Notes under the pieces: generated by a model | The model's database searches: none | What the model was told of the DNA's origin: nothing | Seen by the model: the letters and a program-made list of their open reading frames with translations, nothing else | NCBI GenBank assembly: GCA_964420455.1 | Contig: CAYQTO010000001.1 | Span: 1 to 64,000 of the forward strand | Direction of reading: 5' to 3' | From: CAYQTO01 sp964420455 | GTDB taxonomy: Bacteria > Sumerlaeota > Sumerlaeia > SLMS01 | Length of the DNA: 64,000 nucleotides | Position numbers and translations under genes: made by a program | In this document: positions 1-7,556 of the stretch, one piece after another | How the letters are laid out: each line of letters starts with the position of its first letter | Numbering within the stretch: position 1 is the first letter of the stretch

Positions 1-1011
1 ATCCTCTCGCGCCTCAAGGTCCTCTCCGGCATGGACCTCGCCGAAAAGCGCGTCCCCCAGGACGGCCGCATCAAGCTCTCCCTCCCGGACCGCAAGCTCG
101 ACCTCCGCGTGTCCGCCCTCCCCGCCATTCACGGCGAGACCATCGTCATGCGTATCCTCGACCAGGCCTCCGTCCTCCTCGGCCTCGAGGACGTCGGCTT
201 CCTTCCCGACAATATCACGCTGTTCAACGAACTGATCCGGCGGCCCACCGGCGTCATCCTCATGACCGGCCCCACCGGGTCCGGCAAGACGACAACCTTG
301 TACTCCGCGCTCTCGACAATCAACACCCCCGAGGTCAAGATCGTCACCATCGAGAACCCGGTGGAATACATGCTCGAAGGCGTGAACCAGGTCCAGGTAA
401 CCGAGGAGGTGGGACTCTCCTTCGCCGCGGGGCTTCGCTCGATCCTGCGCCAATCGCCCGACGTGCTGCTGGTCGGCGAGATGCGCGACATGGAGACCGC
501 CGAGATCGGCATCCGTGCCGCCCTCACCGGCCACCTCGTCTTCTCCACCCTTCACACCAACGATGCGCCCTCCGCTCCCAGCCGTCTTGTCGACATGGGG
601 GTGAAACCCTTCCTCGTCGCCTCCTCTCTCCAGGCCGTCGTCGCCCAGCGTCTCATCCGCCGGCTCTGCGCCTCCTGCAAGGCCCCCGACACCATGGTCT
701 CCACGGAGAAGCTTCAGGAGGTTGGCGCCTCCGAGGAGGAGATCGCCAACCGGGAAAGCCTCGACCTCTACAAGCCCGTCGGGTGCGACCGGTGCTCCGA
801 TACCGGCTACCGCGGCCGGACCGCCATCCACGAGATCATGGTCGTCGACGCACGCATTCGCCAGATGGTCATCAACGGCGAGTCCGGCTTCCGTCTCAAG
901 CGCGTCGCCGTTCGCAACGGCATGCGCACCCTCCGCATGGACGGCTGGGAAAAGGTCAAACTCGGCCAGACCACCATCGACGAAATCATGCGCATCACGC
1001 AGAACGACTGA
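1..1011 (+). CDS. PilB/GspE-type secretion or pilus assembly ATPase (5' end outside window)
   Basis: This is a hexameric ATPase that powers type IV pilus extension or type II secretion at the inner membrane. The frame is open from the first base, so the N-terminal part is missing and about 336 C-terminal residues remain. The Walker A motif GPTGSGKT lies at about visible residue 90, followed by the Asp box (IVTIENPVEY), a Walker B region ending LLVGEMRD and the His box (LTGHLVFSTLHTND). Two CxxC pairs (CASC, CDRC) form the zinc site typical of PilB/GspE and absent from PilT, and the CDRC is followed by SDTGYRGR. The family is secure. Whether it serves a pilus or a secretion system cannot be decided because no partner genes are in view. 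Confidence 0.93.
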   Translation: MLSRLKVLSGMDLAEKRVPQDGRIKLSLPDRKLDLRVSALPAIHGETIVMRILDQASVLLGLEDVGFLPDNITLFNELIRRPTGVILMTGPTGSGKTTTLYSALSTINTPEVKIVTIENPVEYMLEGVNQVQVTEEVGLSFAAGLRSILRQSPDVLLVGEMRDMETAEIGIRAALTGHLVFSTLHTNDAPSAPSRLVDMGVKPFLVASSLQAVVAQRLIRRLCASCKAPDTMVSTEKLQEVGASEEEIANRESLDLYKPVGCDRCSDTGYRGRTAIHEIMVVDARIRQMVINGESGFRLKRVAVRNGMRTLRMDGWEKVKLGQTTIDEIMRITQND

Positions 1012-1026
1012 TCCCCCCGGAGGCCC

Positions 1027-1713
1027 ATGCCGCCCACCGTGCTGGCCCTCTTTCTCGACGACCTCCGCCGCGCCCAACGCCTCGCCGATTCCTTCGGCGA
1101 GGCGTCCCGTTCTGTCGACGGACCCTTCCCCGTGTTCGAGACGGCGGTCGGCCAGACACCCGCCCGACTTTACGCGGTGGAGGGTGGGGCCGACGCCGCC
1201 TATGCCGCAGGACGCCTCGCCGCGCGCCGTGGCGCGGCCCACCTCCTCGCGTTTCCCTCCGCCACCGCCGCCCAGGAGGAACTCCGTCAGGGCACCGTCG
1301 CCCTCGGCGACCTCGTCCCCGTCTCCGCTGTCTATACCGCCCCGGCGGCACGCTTCGACGAGTTGATCCGCCTCCTCCCCACCTCCGCCGCACGCCTGCC
1401 CCTGCCCCTTGCCGGCATCGTCCACGATGATCCCATCTGGACCGGTGGCGCGGAAGGCATCCGGTTGTTTTCCTCAAGCCAGCCGGTCCACTCACCCGCC
1501 CTCGCCGAAGCCCTCCTCCAACGGCTCCGCACGCCCGCCATCGACCTCCAGGCCGAGGGCTTCGTTCGCGCATCCGTTGACTCCACCGTCCCCCTGCGCC
1601 TCGGCGTCTGCATCACCCGTGGCCTCAGCCTCTCGGGGCTCGAAAGTGCCCCCGATCTCGAAATCGAGGCCTCCCTTGAGCAAGCCTTCCGCGATCTTCT
1701 CCTCGTATCCTGA
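1027..1713 (+). CDS. Hypothetical protein, possibly nucleoside phosphorylase/nucleosidase-like
   Basis: The product has 228 residues and starts 15 bases after the pilus/secretion ATPase, so the two are probably cotranscribed. I do not recognise it with certainty. The middle has an alanine-rich helix, then a stretch ending GTVALGDLVPVSAVYT, which resembles the GDlV segment of MTA/SAH nucleosidases and futalosine hydrolases. A later AIDLQAEGFVRA resembles the region where that family carries its substrate-binding Met-Glu. The classic GIAGG glycine motif is not evident, so this may be a divergent or inactive member, or something else. No signal peptide or membrane segment is seen. It contains one copy of the GTCTATAC octamer at 1330. 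Confidence 0.55.
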   Translation: MPPTVLALFLDDLRRAQRLADSFGEASRSVDGPFPVFETAVGQTPARLYAVEGGADAAYAAGRLAARRGAAHLLAFPSATAAQEELRQGTVALGDLVPVSAVYTAPAARFDELIRLLPTSAARLPLPLAGIVHDDPIWTGGAEGIRLFSSSQPVHSPALAEALLQRLRTPAIDLQAEGFVRASVDSTVPLRLGVCITRGLSLSGLESAPDLEIEASLEQAFRDLLLVS

Positions 1714-1785
1714 ATGCCCCGCGTGGGCGTTTCAAAGCCCAAGCGTTTCCTTACTTTTCCACAGCTTTTCTCGATTATTTAGACC

Positions 1786-1814
1786 TTGACCTACTCACCT
1801 CCCATCCCGATTTT
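1786..1814 (+). promoter_or_regulatory. Candidate promoter for the leader RNA
   Basis: TTGACC (1786-1791) and GATTTT (1809-1814) are separated by 17 bases in an AT-richer part of the gap after the previous gene. Initiation would fall near 1821, just ahead of the strong ribosome binding site at 1831-1840. The -10 match is weak, so this is tentative. Confidence 0.3.
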
Positions 1815-1832
1815 TCGCCCCAACGCTAGGAA

Positions 1833-1950
1833 AGGAGGTGGTCAGATGGACGGCAGTCCCAGTTATAGCGAGGTGGCTGACTCGTAGCCTCGGCCCTTCC
1901 AGATGGTAGCACTGATCTGGGGGCTTGCTGGCAAACCCCTGACAGTTACC
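1833..1950 (+). ncRNA. Candidate structured leader RNA upstream of the DUF2284 gene
   Basis: The element has two parts. First, GTCAG (1841-1845) can pair with CTGAC (1877-1881), closing a loop that contains the micro-ORF. Second comes a nested hairpin: GGTA (1905-1908) pairs with TACC (1947-1950), ACTG (1911-1914) with CAGT (1943-1946), GGGG (1919-1922) with CCCC (1936-1939), and an inner TTG with CAA. A GC bulge interrupts the outer stem. A strong hairpin terminator follows at once. This arrangement suits an attenuator, a riboswitch-like leader or a free small RNA. I could not assign it to a known RNA family from memory. The 318-base gap 1714-2031 holds this element, its candidate promoter and its terminator. 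Confidence 0.5.
1846..1887 (+). CDS. 13-codon micro-ORF in the leader
   Basis: An ATG follows a near-perfect Shine-Dalgarno (AAAGGAGGTG, 1831-1840) by five bases and opens a frame of 13 codons, encoding MDGSPSYSEVADS and ending in TAG. The ribosome binding site is much stronger than those of most genes in this window, so translation is likely. The peptide resembles no leader peptide I can name and has no run of a single amino acid. The frame beyond the TAG stays open and is the same frame as the DUF2284 gene. This may be a regulatory upstream ORF. Confidence 0.42.
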   Translation: MDGSPSYSEVADS

Positions 1951-1953
1951 GTG

Positions 1954-1990
1954 AAAATCCCCCGGCCCCGGCCGGGGGATTTCATCTTTC
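1954..1990 (+). terminator. Hairpin terminator or attenuator between leader and DUF2284 gene
   Basis: A perfect inverted repeat spans 1957-1980 (ATCCCCCGGCC and its complement around two bases), preceded by AAA and followed by TTCATCTTT. The T-run is short and interrupted. It sits 52 bases before the DUF2284 start codon, so it would either end the leader as a separate RNA or control read-through into the gene. Confidence 0.6.
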
Positions 1991-2031
1991 GCCTCGCCCC
2001 CAAGTCACCCCAAGGCCCCACACTCCCCATC

Positions 2032-2580
2032 ATGGAAATGCGCGAGAAGTTCCTCGCCCGCGTGCTCAACGCCCCCGCCGATTTCGGCTTCACCGAAATC
2101 AAGTTCATCCATTCCCCGCAAATCTTCGTCAACACCTGGGTCAGGCTCCGCTGCCAATACCAGTGCCCGGCTGCCCACGCCAGCGGCCTCACACCGCCCC
2201 GCACACTCACAGCCGACGACACCACGCGCCTCCTCGATGAATACAGGTTCGGCATCATGGCCCGCCGCGAGGTTCCCGTTCCCTTCCCCCGCCCTTGCGG
2301 CGAACTCTGGCGCGAATTCCAGGACGACCTCCTTCGCGCCGAACACGAATGCTTTGTCCGCGGCTACGGCAAGGCCTTCGCCCTCGCCGCCGGCAACTGC
2401 CTCTTCGGCCATCACGACGACACCATGCGCCCCTGCACCTTCCCCGGAAAGAACCGCCCCACCCTCGAATCCATCGGCATCAACCTCCACGAAACGCTCG
2501 CGGTCCTCGCCTGGGAGCACCTTGTGGTGAGAGACCCCGAGGATCCGCTCCCGTTCTTCGGGCTTCTCCTCCTCGAGTAG
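2032..2580 (+). CDS. DUF2284 predicted metal-binding protein
   Basis: The product is a small cytoplasmic protein of 182 residues. The frame extends upstream to 1903, but the terminator hairpin lies in that extension, so the ATG at 2032 (MEMREKF) is preferred. Cysteines occur as CQYQCP near residue 44, then GNCLFGH, then MRPCTFPGKNRP followed by a conserved-looking ESIGINLHETL. This pattern of spaced Cys-Pro and Cys-His groups, ending in an RP-x-x-E-x-x-GI segment, is that of DUF2284, whose members are thought to bind a metal or an iron-sulfur centre. The biochemical role is unknown. The leader RNA upstream suggests expression is controlled by premature termination. Confidence 0.75.
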   Translation: MEMREKFLARVLNAPADFGFTEIKFIHSPQIFVNTWVRLRCQYQCPAAHASGLTPPRTLTADDTTRLLDEYRFGIMARREVPVPFPRPCGELWREFQDDLLRAEHECFVRGYGKAFALAAGNCLFGHHDDTMRPCTFPGKNRPTLESIGINLHETLAVLAWEHLVVRDPEDPLPFFGLLLLE

Positions 2581-2629
2581 GTCTTTTCACTAGCCTGATT
2601 TTCCTTCGTGTTCCATTTCCCCTCCTGCG

Positions 2630-3427
2630 ATGCCCTGCTCGGACCCGACAAGCCACCCGCCTTCACCGGAATCCCCCGTGACCGACGAGACGCGCCAAAC
2701 AGCCGACCTCGACGACCTGCGCCGCCGCGCCCTCGCCGCCATTGTCCACGGGCTCGACCTCAGCCCCGACTGCGTGAACTGGGACCGACTCAACCGTGCC
2801 CTGATCCATCGCAGCTATCGCACGGAGGCGGACCTGGACGAGGACAACGAGCGCCTCGAGTTCCTCGGCGACAGCGTTATCGGCCTCGCCGCCACCGAGT
2901 TCCTCCTGCGCCGCTTCCCCGACGTCGACGAGGGGCACCTCAGCAAGGTCCGCGGCGCCCTCGTCAGTCGTGCCGTCCTCGGCGAGATCGCCAAGTCGCT
3001 CGACATCGGCTCCCTTATGCTCCTCGGCACCGGCGAAGAACGGAGCGGCGGCCGCGACCGCCCGTCCATCCTCGGCTCCGCCCTCGAGGCCATCTGCGGC
3101 GCCCTCTACCTGTCCTGCCCCTGGCCCTCCCTCAAGGCCTCCCTCGAACGCCACATCATCGTACCCGGCCTCGAACTCGCCGAGCGCAACTTCGCCGTCG
3201 ACTTCAAGTCACGCCTCCAGGAATGGAGCCAGCACCATTTCCAGTGCGTGCCCGAATACCGCGTGGTCGAGGAAGGCGGCCCCGATCACCACAAGACGTT
3301 CCGCGTGGAAGTCCGCATCCGCGACGAGGTGGTGGCCGAGGGCGTCGGGCGGCGAAAGAAATACGCCGAGAACGATGCCGCACGCCACGCCCTCGAGATC
3401 ATCGACGAGCGGTCCGGCTTCCGGTAA
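2630..3427 (+). CDS. rnc: Ribonuclease III
   Basis: This enzyme cleaves double-stranded RNA in rRNA and mRNA processing. The product has 265 residues. The catalytic signature NERLEFLGDSV lies near residue 84 and the second acidic cluster (ILGSALEAICGALYL) near residue 150. The double-stranded RNA-binding domain occupies about residues 185-260, with the typical ending KKYAENDAARHAL. The ATG at 2630 lacks a clear ribosome binding site. An in-frame GTG at 2678 would remove 16 proline-rich residues and is a plausible alternative. The neighbour downstream is convergent. Confidence 0.95.
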   Translation: MPCSDPTSHPPSPESPVTDETRQTADLDDLRRRALAAIVHGLDLSPDCVNWDRLNRALIHRSYRTEADLDEDNERLEFLGDSVIGLAATEFLLRRFPDVDEGHLSKVRGALVSRAVLGEIAKSLDIGSLMLLGTGEERSGGRDRPSILGSALEAICGALYLSCPWPSLKASLERHIIVPGLELAERNFAVDFKSRLQEWSQHHFQCVPEYRVVEEGGPDHHKTFRVEVRIRDEVVAEGVGRRKKYAENDAARHALEIIDERSGFR

Positions 3428-3464
3428 TCCCCCCGGGGACACGCAGGCCTACGGGGGGAACTCA

Positions 3465-4604
3465 TCACCCCTCGGCGGACGTTTCCTGCAGCCCGCGGCC
3501 CCGCGAACGGGTAAAGACCTCCGTCGGGATGTCCGCCACCGCCACCCCCGTCTCGCTGCCGCATCGCATCTCCGCGCGGAACGCCTTCAGCTTCTCCAGC
3601 GTCGTCCGCATCAGCTCCACCTTGTCCTTGTGGTGCAGGAAGGCGGACTTCAGCGTATAGACAACCACGTCCATCAGTTCCTCAAGCGTGAAGCCGAGGT
3701 GCACGTGCGCCTTCAGCAGTTCGTCGGTCACCGTCGTGTTGCTCATGAGCCGGTTGTCCGTGCAAATGCAACAGCGCAGGCCGAAGTCGTAGTACATCCT
3801 CAGCGGGTGAAGCTCGAGGTCTGCCACCGCGCCCGTTTGAACGTTGCTCGTCAGGTTGATCTCGAGCGGAATCCGATGATCGCAGCAGTAGTTCAGGAGG
3901 TCGCCATCCTCCTTGAGGCGGACCGCGTGGCCGAGGCGGTGGGCGCCGCCGTCGTGGAGGGCCTGGCTGATGGACTCGGGCCCGTAGGCCTCCCCCGCGT
4001 GGATTGTCACGTTCACGTTGTTGCGAAGGATCAGCTGGAACGCCTCCTTGTGGCGACTGGCGGGGTAGTTCGCCTCCGCTCCGGCGAGATCGAAGCCCAC
4101 CACGCCGCGATGCTTGTACATGACGCACAACTCGGCCATCTGGAGCGTGTATTTCGGCTCCGAGTGGCGCATGCCACAGATGATGAGGCCCCATCGGACG
4201 CCAAAGTCGCGCTCGCCCGCCTTCAATCCGTCCAGTACCGCGTCGACGATGTCCGTCAGGCGCATGCCTTTCTGCTGGTGGAGGATCGGTGCATAGCGCA
4301 CCTCGAGATAGACCATGTTTTCGGCGGCGGCGTCCTCGATAAGCTCATAGGCCGTTCGCACGAGGGCCTCGCGGTCCTGCAGGACGCTGAGGGTGATCTC
4401 GAAGGCCCGCAGGTATTCGACCAGGTTGGCTGCGTTGTCCTGCACGAGCAGCTTGCGCAGATTGTCGGGATTTTCGGCAGGGAGATTCACGCCGCGCTCC
4501 GCTGCCAGTTCCAGTATCGTCTCCACTCGCATCGACCCATCGAGGTGACAGTGGAGGTCGGCCTTGGGGAGTTTGAGGATTGTCTCGCGATCGAGAGTTG
4601 TCAT
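3465..4604 (-). CDS. add: Adenosine deaminase
   Basis: Adenosine deaminase converts adenosine to inosine in purine salvage in the cytoplasm. The protein has 379 residues, which is normal for the family. The N-terminal metal-binding motif LPKADLHCHLDGS lies near residue 13, the HAGE motif near 200, the GHA motif near 225, and the SNVQTG and CTDNRLMSNT segments further on carry the late active-site acids. A purine-rich AAAGGAAG sequence precedes the ATG, which fixes the start. The gene is divergent from the alkaline phosphatase gene across 169 bases. One GTCTATAC octamer (3655-3662) falls in a Val-Tyr-Thr stretch. Confidence 0.93.
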   Translation of the reverse strand: MTTLDRETILKLPKADLHCHLDGSMRVETILELAAERGVNLPAENPDNLRKLLVQDNAANLVEYLRAFEITLSVLQDREALVRTAYELIEDAAAENMVYLEVRYAPILHQQKGMRLTDIVDAVLDGLKAGERDFGVRWGLIICGMRHSEPKYTLQMAELCVMYKHRGVVGFDLAGAEANYPASRHKEAFQLILRNNVNVTIHAGEAYGPESISQALHDGGAHRLGHAVRLKEDGDLLNYCCDHRIPLEINLTSNVQTGAVADLELHPLRMYYDFGLRCCICTDNRLMSNTTVTDELLKAHVHLGFTLEELMDVVVYTLKSAFLHHKDKVELMRTTLEKLKAFRAEMRCGSETGVAVADIPTEVFTRSRGRGLQETSAEG

Positions 4605-4773
4605 TCACGTTCTTCCTTTCATTGGTAAATCGGATATGATCCTTATCGAGGCCGCGCTTGTCCAGCGGAATGTTGTGCCCTCCGGTGCCGTCTTTGAAAT
4701 GTCGCTTGGCTTCGGCTCTCCTCATGAGCTTTCTAACATCTCGTTCAATCGCCATTCACAGGAGCCGCTATTG

Positions 4774-6246
4774 ATGAATCGCCGGTCCTTCCTTCAAAGT
4801 AGCTTGGCGGTGGGCGGGATGCTCGGGGTTTCCTCGAGCCCTCTCGTCGCCGAAGTCGCCAGCCACGCCAACCGCGCCCCACGCAAGATCATCTTCCTCG
4901 TTTCCGACGGCATGAGCCAGGCCGTCCCCGCCATGGCCGAAGCCCTCAGCCATCAGGTCCGCGGAAAGGGAACCGCCTTCGTCGAGCTTCTCGGCGATCC
5001 CGCCGTCGCCCATGGTCTCTTTGACACCAGCTCACTCAACTCGCTTGTCACCGATTCCGCCGCGGCCGCCACTGCTTGGGCCTCCGGCAGCCGTGTCTTC
5101 AACGGCGCCATCAACTACCTGCCGGACGGCACCGAACTCCGGCCGATCTATGACGTTGCCCGCGAGGCCCGCTGGGGCACCGGTCTCGTCACCACCACCC
5201 GGCTCACCCACGCCACCCCGGCCGGCTTCGCCACCGCCGTTGCCAACCGCGGCTCCGAGGACGAAATCGCTGACCAGTACCTCAAGCGCGGTCTTGCCGA
5301 CGTCCTCATGGGCGGGGGCACGCGCCACTTCGCCGCCGCCGACCGCGAGGACGGCCGCGATCTCCCGGCCGAATTCGAGGCCGCCGGCTACAAGGTCCTC
5401 CAAGTCAAGAAGCAGATGATGACCAAGGACATGCCCCGCCCCAAGGTCCTCGGCACCTTCTGGCCCTCCCATGTCCCTCTCACGATCGACCACATGAACA
5501 ACGACGAGATGAAGGCCAACGTCCCCACCCTCGCCGAGATGACCCAGTATGCCCTTCAGTCCCTCACGGCCCACCACGACTCCTTCATCCTCCAGGTCGA
5601 AGGTGGCCGCGTCGACCATGCCGCCCACGCCAGCGACATTGCCGGCATCCTCTGGGACCAGATCGCCTTCGACGACGCCGTCCGCGTCGCCCTCGAATAC
5701 GCTGCCAACCACTACGACACCCTCGTGGTCGTCACCACCGACCACGGCAACTCCAACCCGGGCCTCAATGGCACCGGTGGCGGCTATGGCAAGACCAACG
5801 AGTGCTTCGACAAGGTTGCCCAAGCCACTCGCTCCTTCGAAAACATGGGCAAGGAGATCTCCGCCGCTTCGGGAACCGACCAACTTCGTGAGATTATCCT
5901 GGGCGGAACCGGCATCGAGCTGACGGAGGAGGAGGCCGCCAAGGTCCTCGCGCCCAAGGCCGAGGCCAGCCAGCAGCTCGACTCCTGGTCCGGCGTCCTT
6001 GGCCAAGTCCTTGGCAACCACAACGGCACCGGCTTCTGCGGCTCCAGCCACACCCAGGACCACGTGCTCCTGGCCGCCGTTGGTCCCGGCCAGGATCAGT
6101 ACAACCGCCTCATGCTCAACACCGAGAATTTCGGAATCCTCTGTGGCATGATGGGCGTGAAGGCCAGCAACCCATCGATGGACCACGACACGGCGAAACA
6201 GTACCTTTCGGCCGCCCCCCTCGTCCGCAAGTCCGACTGGGCCTGA
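4774..6246 (+). CDS. Alkaline phosphatase, Tat-exported
   Basis: This is a periplasmic phosphomonoesterase of 490 residues. The start is the ATG at 4774, about ten bases after AGGAG. It opens with a twin-arginine signal (MNRRSFLQSS) and a hydrophobic stretch, so the enzyme is folded before export, as expected for a metal-loaded phosphatase. The metal-binding DGM segment lies near residue 45. The nucleophile motif TDSAAAATAWASG lies near residue 92, followed by EGGRVDHAAHA and VTTDHGN metal-ligand motifs. The SSHTQDH segment near the end supplies the last metal-binding histidine. A longer upstream reading frame is rejected because it would bury the signal peptide. I see no clear Pho box. Confidence 0.93.
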   Translation: MNRRSFLQSSLAVGGMLGVSSSPLVAEVASHANRAPRKIIFLVSDGMSQAVPAMAEALSHQVRGKGTAFVELLGDPAVAHGLFDTSSLNSLVTDSAAAATAWASGSRVFNGAINYLPDGTELRPIYDVAREARWGTGLVTTTRLTHATPAGFATAVANRGSEDEIADQYLKRGLADVLMGGGTRHFAAADREDGRDLPAEFEAAGYKVLQVKKQMMTKDMPRPKVLGTFWPSHVPLTIDHMNNDEMKANVPTLAEMTQYALQSLTAHHDSFILQVEGGRVDHAAHASDIAGILWDQIAFDDAVRVALEYAANHYDTLVVVTTDHGNSNPGLNGTGGGYGKTNECFDKVAQATRSFENMGKEISAASGTDQLREIILGGTGIELTEEEAAKVLAPKAEASQQLDSWSGVLGQVLGNHNGTGFCGSSHTQDHVLLAAVGPGQDQYNRLMLNTENFGILCGMMGVKASNPSMDHDTAKQYLSAAPLVRKSDWA

Positions 6247-6271
6247 TTCCCGGCACCGCCGAAAAACGACC

Positions 6272-6305
6272 AAAGGCCGCCCTGGTTCCTCCCGGGGCGG
6301 CCTTT
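6272..6305. terminator. Bidirectional terminator between convergent genes
   Basis: AAAGGCCGCCC (6272-6282) pairs perfectly with GGGCGGCCTTT (6295-6305). It starts with As and ends with Ts, so it can end transcription from both the alkaline phosphatase gene and the opposing PfkB gene. Confidence 0.85.
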
Positions 6306-6328
6306 GTGTGTCTATCGCTCTACGGTCC

Positions 6329-7543
6329 TCAGGCGCGGTCGGCGGGTCCCGCCCACAGACGGTCCGGTACCACCTCGCGCCACCCCTCGCCCGTGATCAT
6401 CGGATCCTTCGGCGGCCAGTCGCTCCGCGACAACCGGTCCGTCTCCTCCCACGTCTTGATTCCGCTCAACGCGTCCATCGCCGTCACGTTGCACCCGCCG
6501 GTCGCGTTCGAGATCCGGATCGCATCCTCGATCGGACAACCGCGATAGAACGCCGCCAGGAACCCCGCGATCGACGAATCGCCGGACCCCGTCGCCGACG
6601 CGATCGGGTCCACATGAAACGCCGTGTGCCACAGCTCGCGGTTCGACCACGAATCCAGCATCCCCGCCGTCAGCCCCGGGATCTTCTCCATCGTCGCCCG
6701 GTCGCTCGTCCGTGTATAGATCCCCCGGTGCCCGCACTTGATGTTCACGAGCTTACCCCCCATGCCGAGCAGCGTCTCCGCCATGCCGCGCACCTCGTCC
6801 GCCGTGATCAGGTCCAGCGTCTCGCGCCCTTCCTCCCGCGACCGCACCCGCAGGCGCTGAAAGCCCTCCGGATCCAGCATGAAGAACGTCTCCTCCGCGC
6901 TCGGCAGGTACAGGTCCGCATGGGGGACGACCTTTTCGAGGATCCTGCGCCAATTCACCTTGCCCGATTCCGAGTTCGGGTCCGGCAGCGACATGTCCAG
7001 GCTCGTCGTCACACCGGGGAATTCCGTCTTCACCCGGCGATAGATCGCGGCAAGCTGTTCGCCATCGTTCGCGTACAGCCGCCGCATCAGCGGCGGATAC
7101 CCCAAGTGGAAGCCGCGTGTCCGCGCAAGAACCTGCGGGTTCAGGTCGTCCGCTCCGTAGGTGTTGTTGGCGCCGGGGCAATGGAGGAACATGCGATCGA
7201 TGCCAGGCGGTGCGAGCACGATTGTGTAGCTCGTCTGTTCGCCCGCCACCTGGACCATTGCCTTGTCCAGACCCCGTGTGGCCAGCAGCCCCAGCAGGCT
7301 CCCCGCCAGCGGGTCGTCGCCCACCTTGCCCATCAGTTCCGTTTTCATTCCCAGGATGCCGAGGGCGATGCCCGTGTTGCTCACCGGCCCCCCCGACGAC
7401 ATCGCCAACCGGTCCATCTGCGTCAGCTTCCCCGGCCGGAACAGGTCCTCAAAGGCGACCGTTCCCTCCGGAGCGTGAAACGTTGGGATGATGTCGAGAC
7501 AGATATGTCCCGCCACCACGACGTCGATATCCTTCGCCGTCAT
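6329..7543 (-). CDS. PfkB-family sugar kinase
   Basis: This is a ribokinase-type ATP-dependent kinase of 404 residues, longer than the usual 300-330. The N-terminus starts with the PfkB glycine-rich fold (VVVAGHICLDI), then SSGGPVSNTGIALGILG near residue 50 and a KVGDD segment near 73. The C-terminal signature with the catalytic Asp is ATGSGDSSIAGFLA near residue 320, where the anion hole reads GSGD in place of the common GAGD. Insertions at about residues 225-300 account for the extra length. The substrate is unknown. It starts 13 bases after the mannosidase-like gene on the same strand, behind GAGGAGA, so the two form an operon and the kinase may phosphorylate a sugar released by that enzyme. 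Confidence 0.85.
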   Translation of the reverse strand: MTAKDIDVVVAGHICLDIIPTFHAPEGTVAFEDLFRPGKLTQMDRLAMSSGGPVSNTGIALGILGMKTELMGKVGDDPLAGSLLGLLATRGLDKAMVQVAGEQTSYTIVLAPPGIDRMFLHCPGANNTYGADDLNPQVLARTRGFHLGYPPLMRRLYANDGEQLAAIYRRVKTEFPGVTTSLDMSLPDPNSESGKVNWRRILEKVVPHADLYLPSAEETFFMLDPEGFQRLRVRSREEGRETLDLITADEVRGMAETLLGMGGKLVNIKCGHRGIYTRTSDRATMEKIPGLTAGMLDSWSNRELWHTAFHVDPIASATGSGDSSIAGFLAAFYRGCPIEDAIRISNATGGCNVTAMDALSGIKTWEETDRLSRSDWPPKDPMITGEGWREVVPDRLWAGPADRA

Positions 7544-7556
7544 GCGTGTTGTCTCC

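Noticed and set aside
722..1430. Long open frames overlapping the ATPase gene and its neighbour in other phases
   Set aside because: They have Arg/Pro/Ser-rich compositions typical of shadow frames in GC-rich DNA, and they lie over well-supported genes.
1846..1950. tmRNA or selenocysteine insertion element as an explanation of the leader
   Set aside because: There is no tRNA-like end, no Ala-rich tag ending, and the stop in the micro-ORF is TAG rather than TGA.
3428..3464. C-run and G-run between rnc and add that could pair
   Set aside because: The stem is only five or six G-C pairs across a long loop, with no T-run, so it is not convincing as a terminator.
4612..4640. Possible promoter with TATGAT at 4635 for the alkaline phosphatase gene
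   Set aside because: No acceptable -35 element lies at the right distance, and no Pho box was found.
5032..6273. Long minus-strand open frame opposite the alkaline phosphatase gene
   Set aside because: It is the antisense shadow of a highly conserved enzyme with catalytic motifs on the plus strand.
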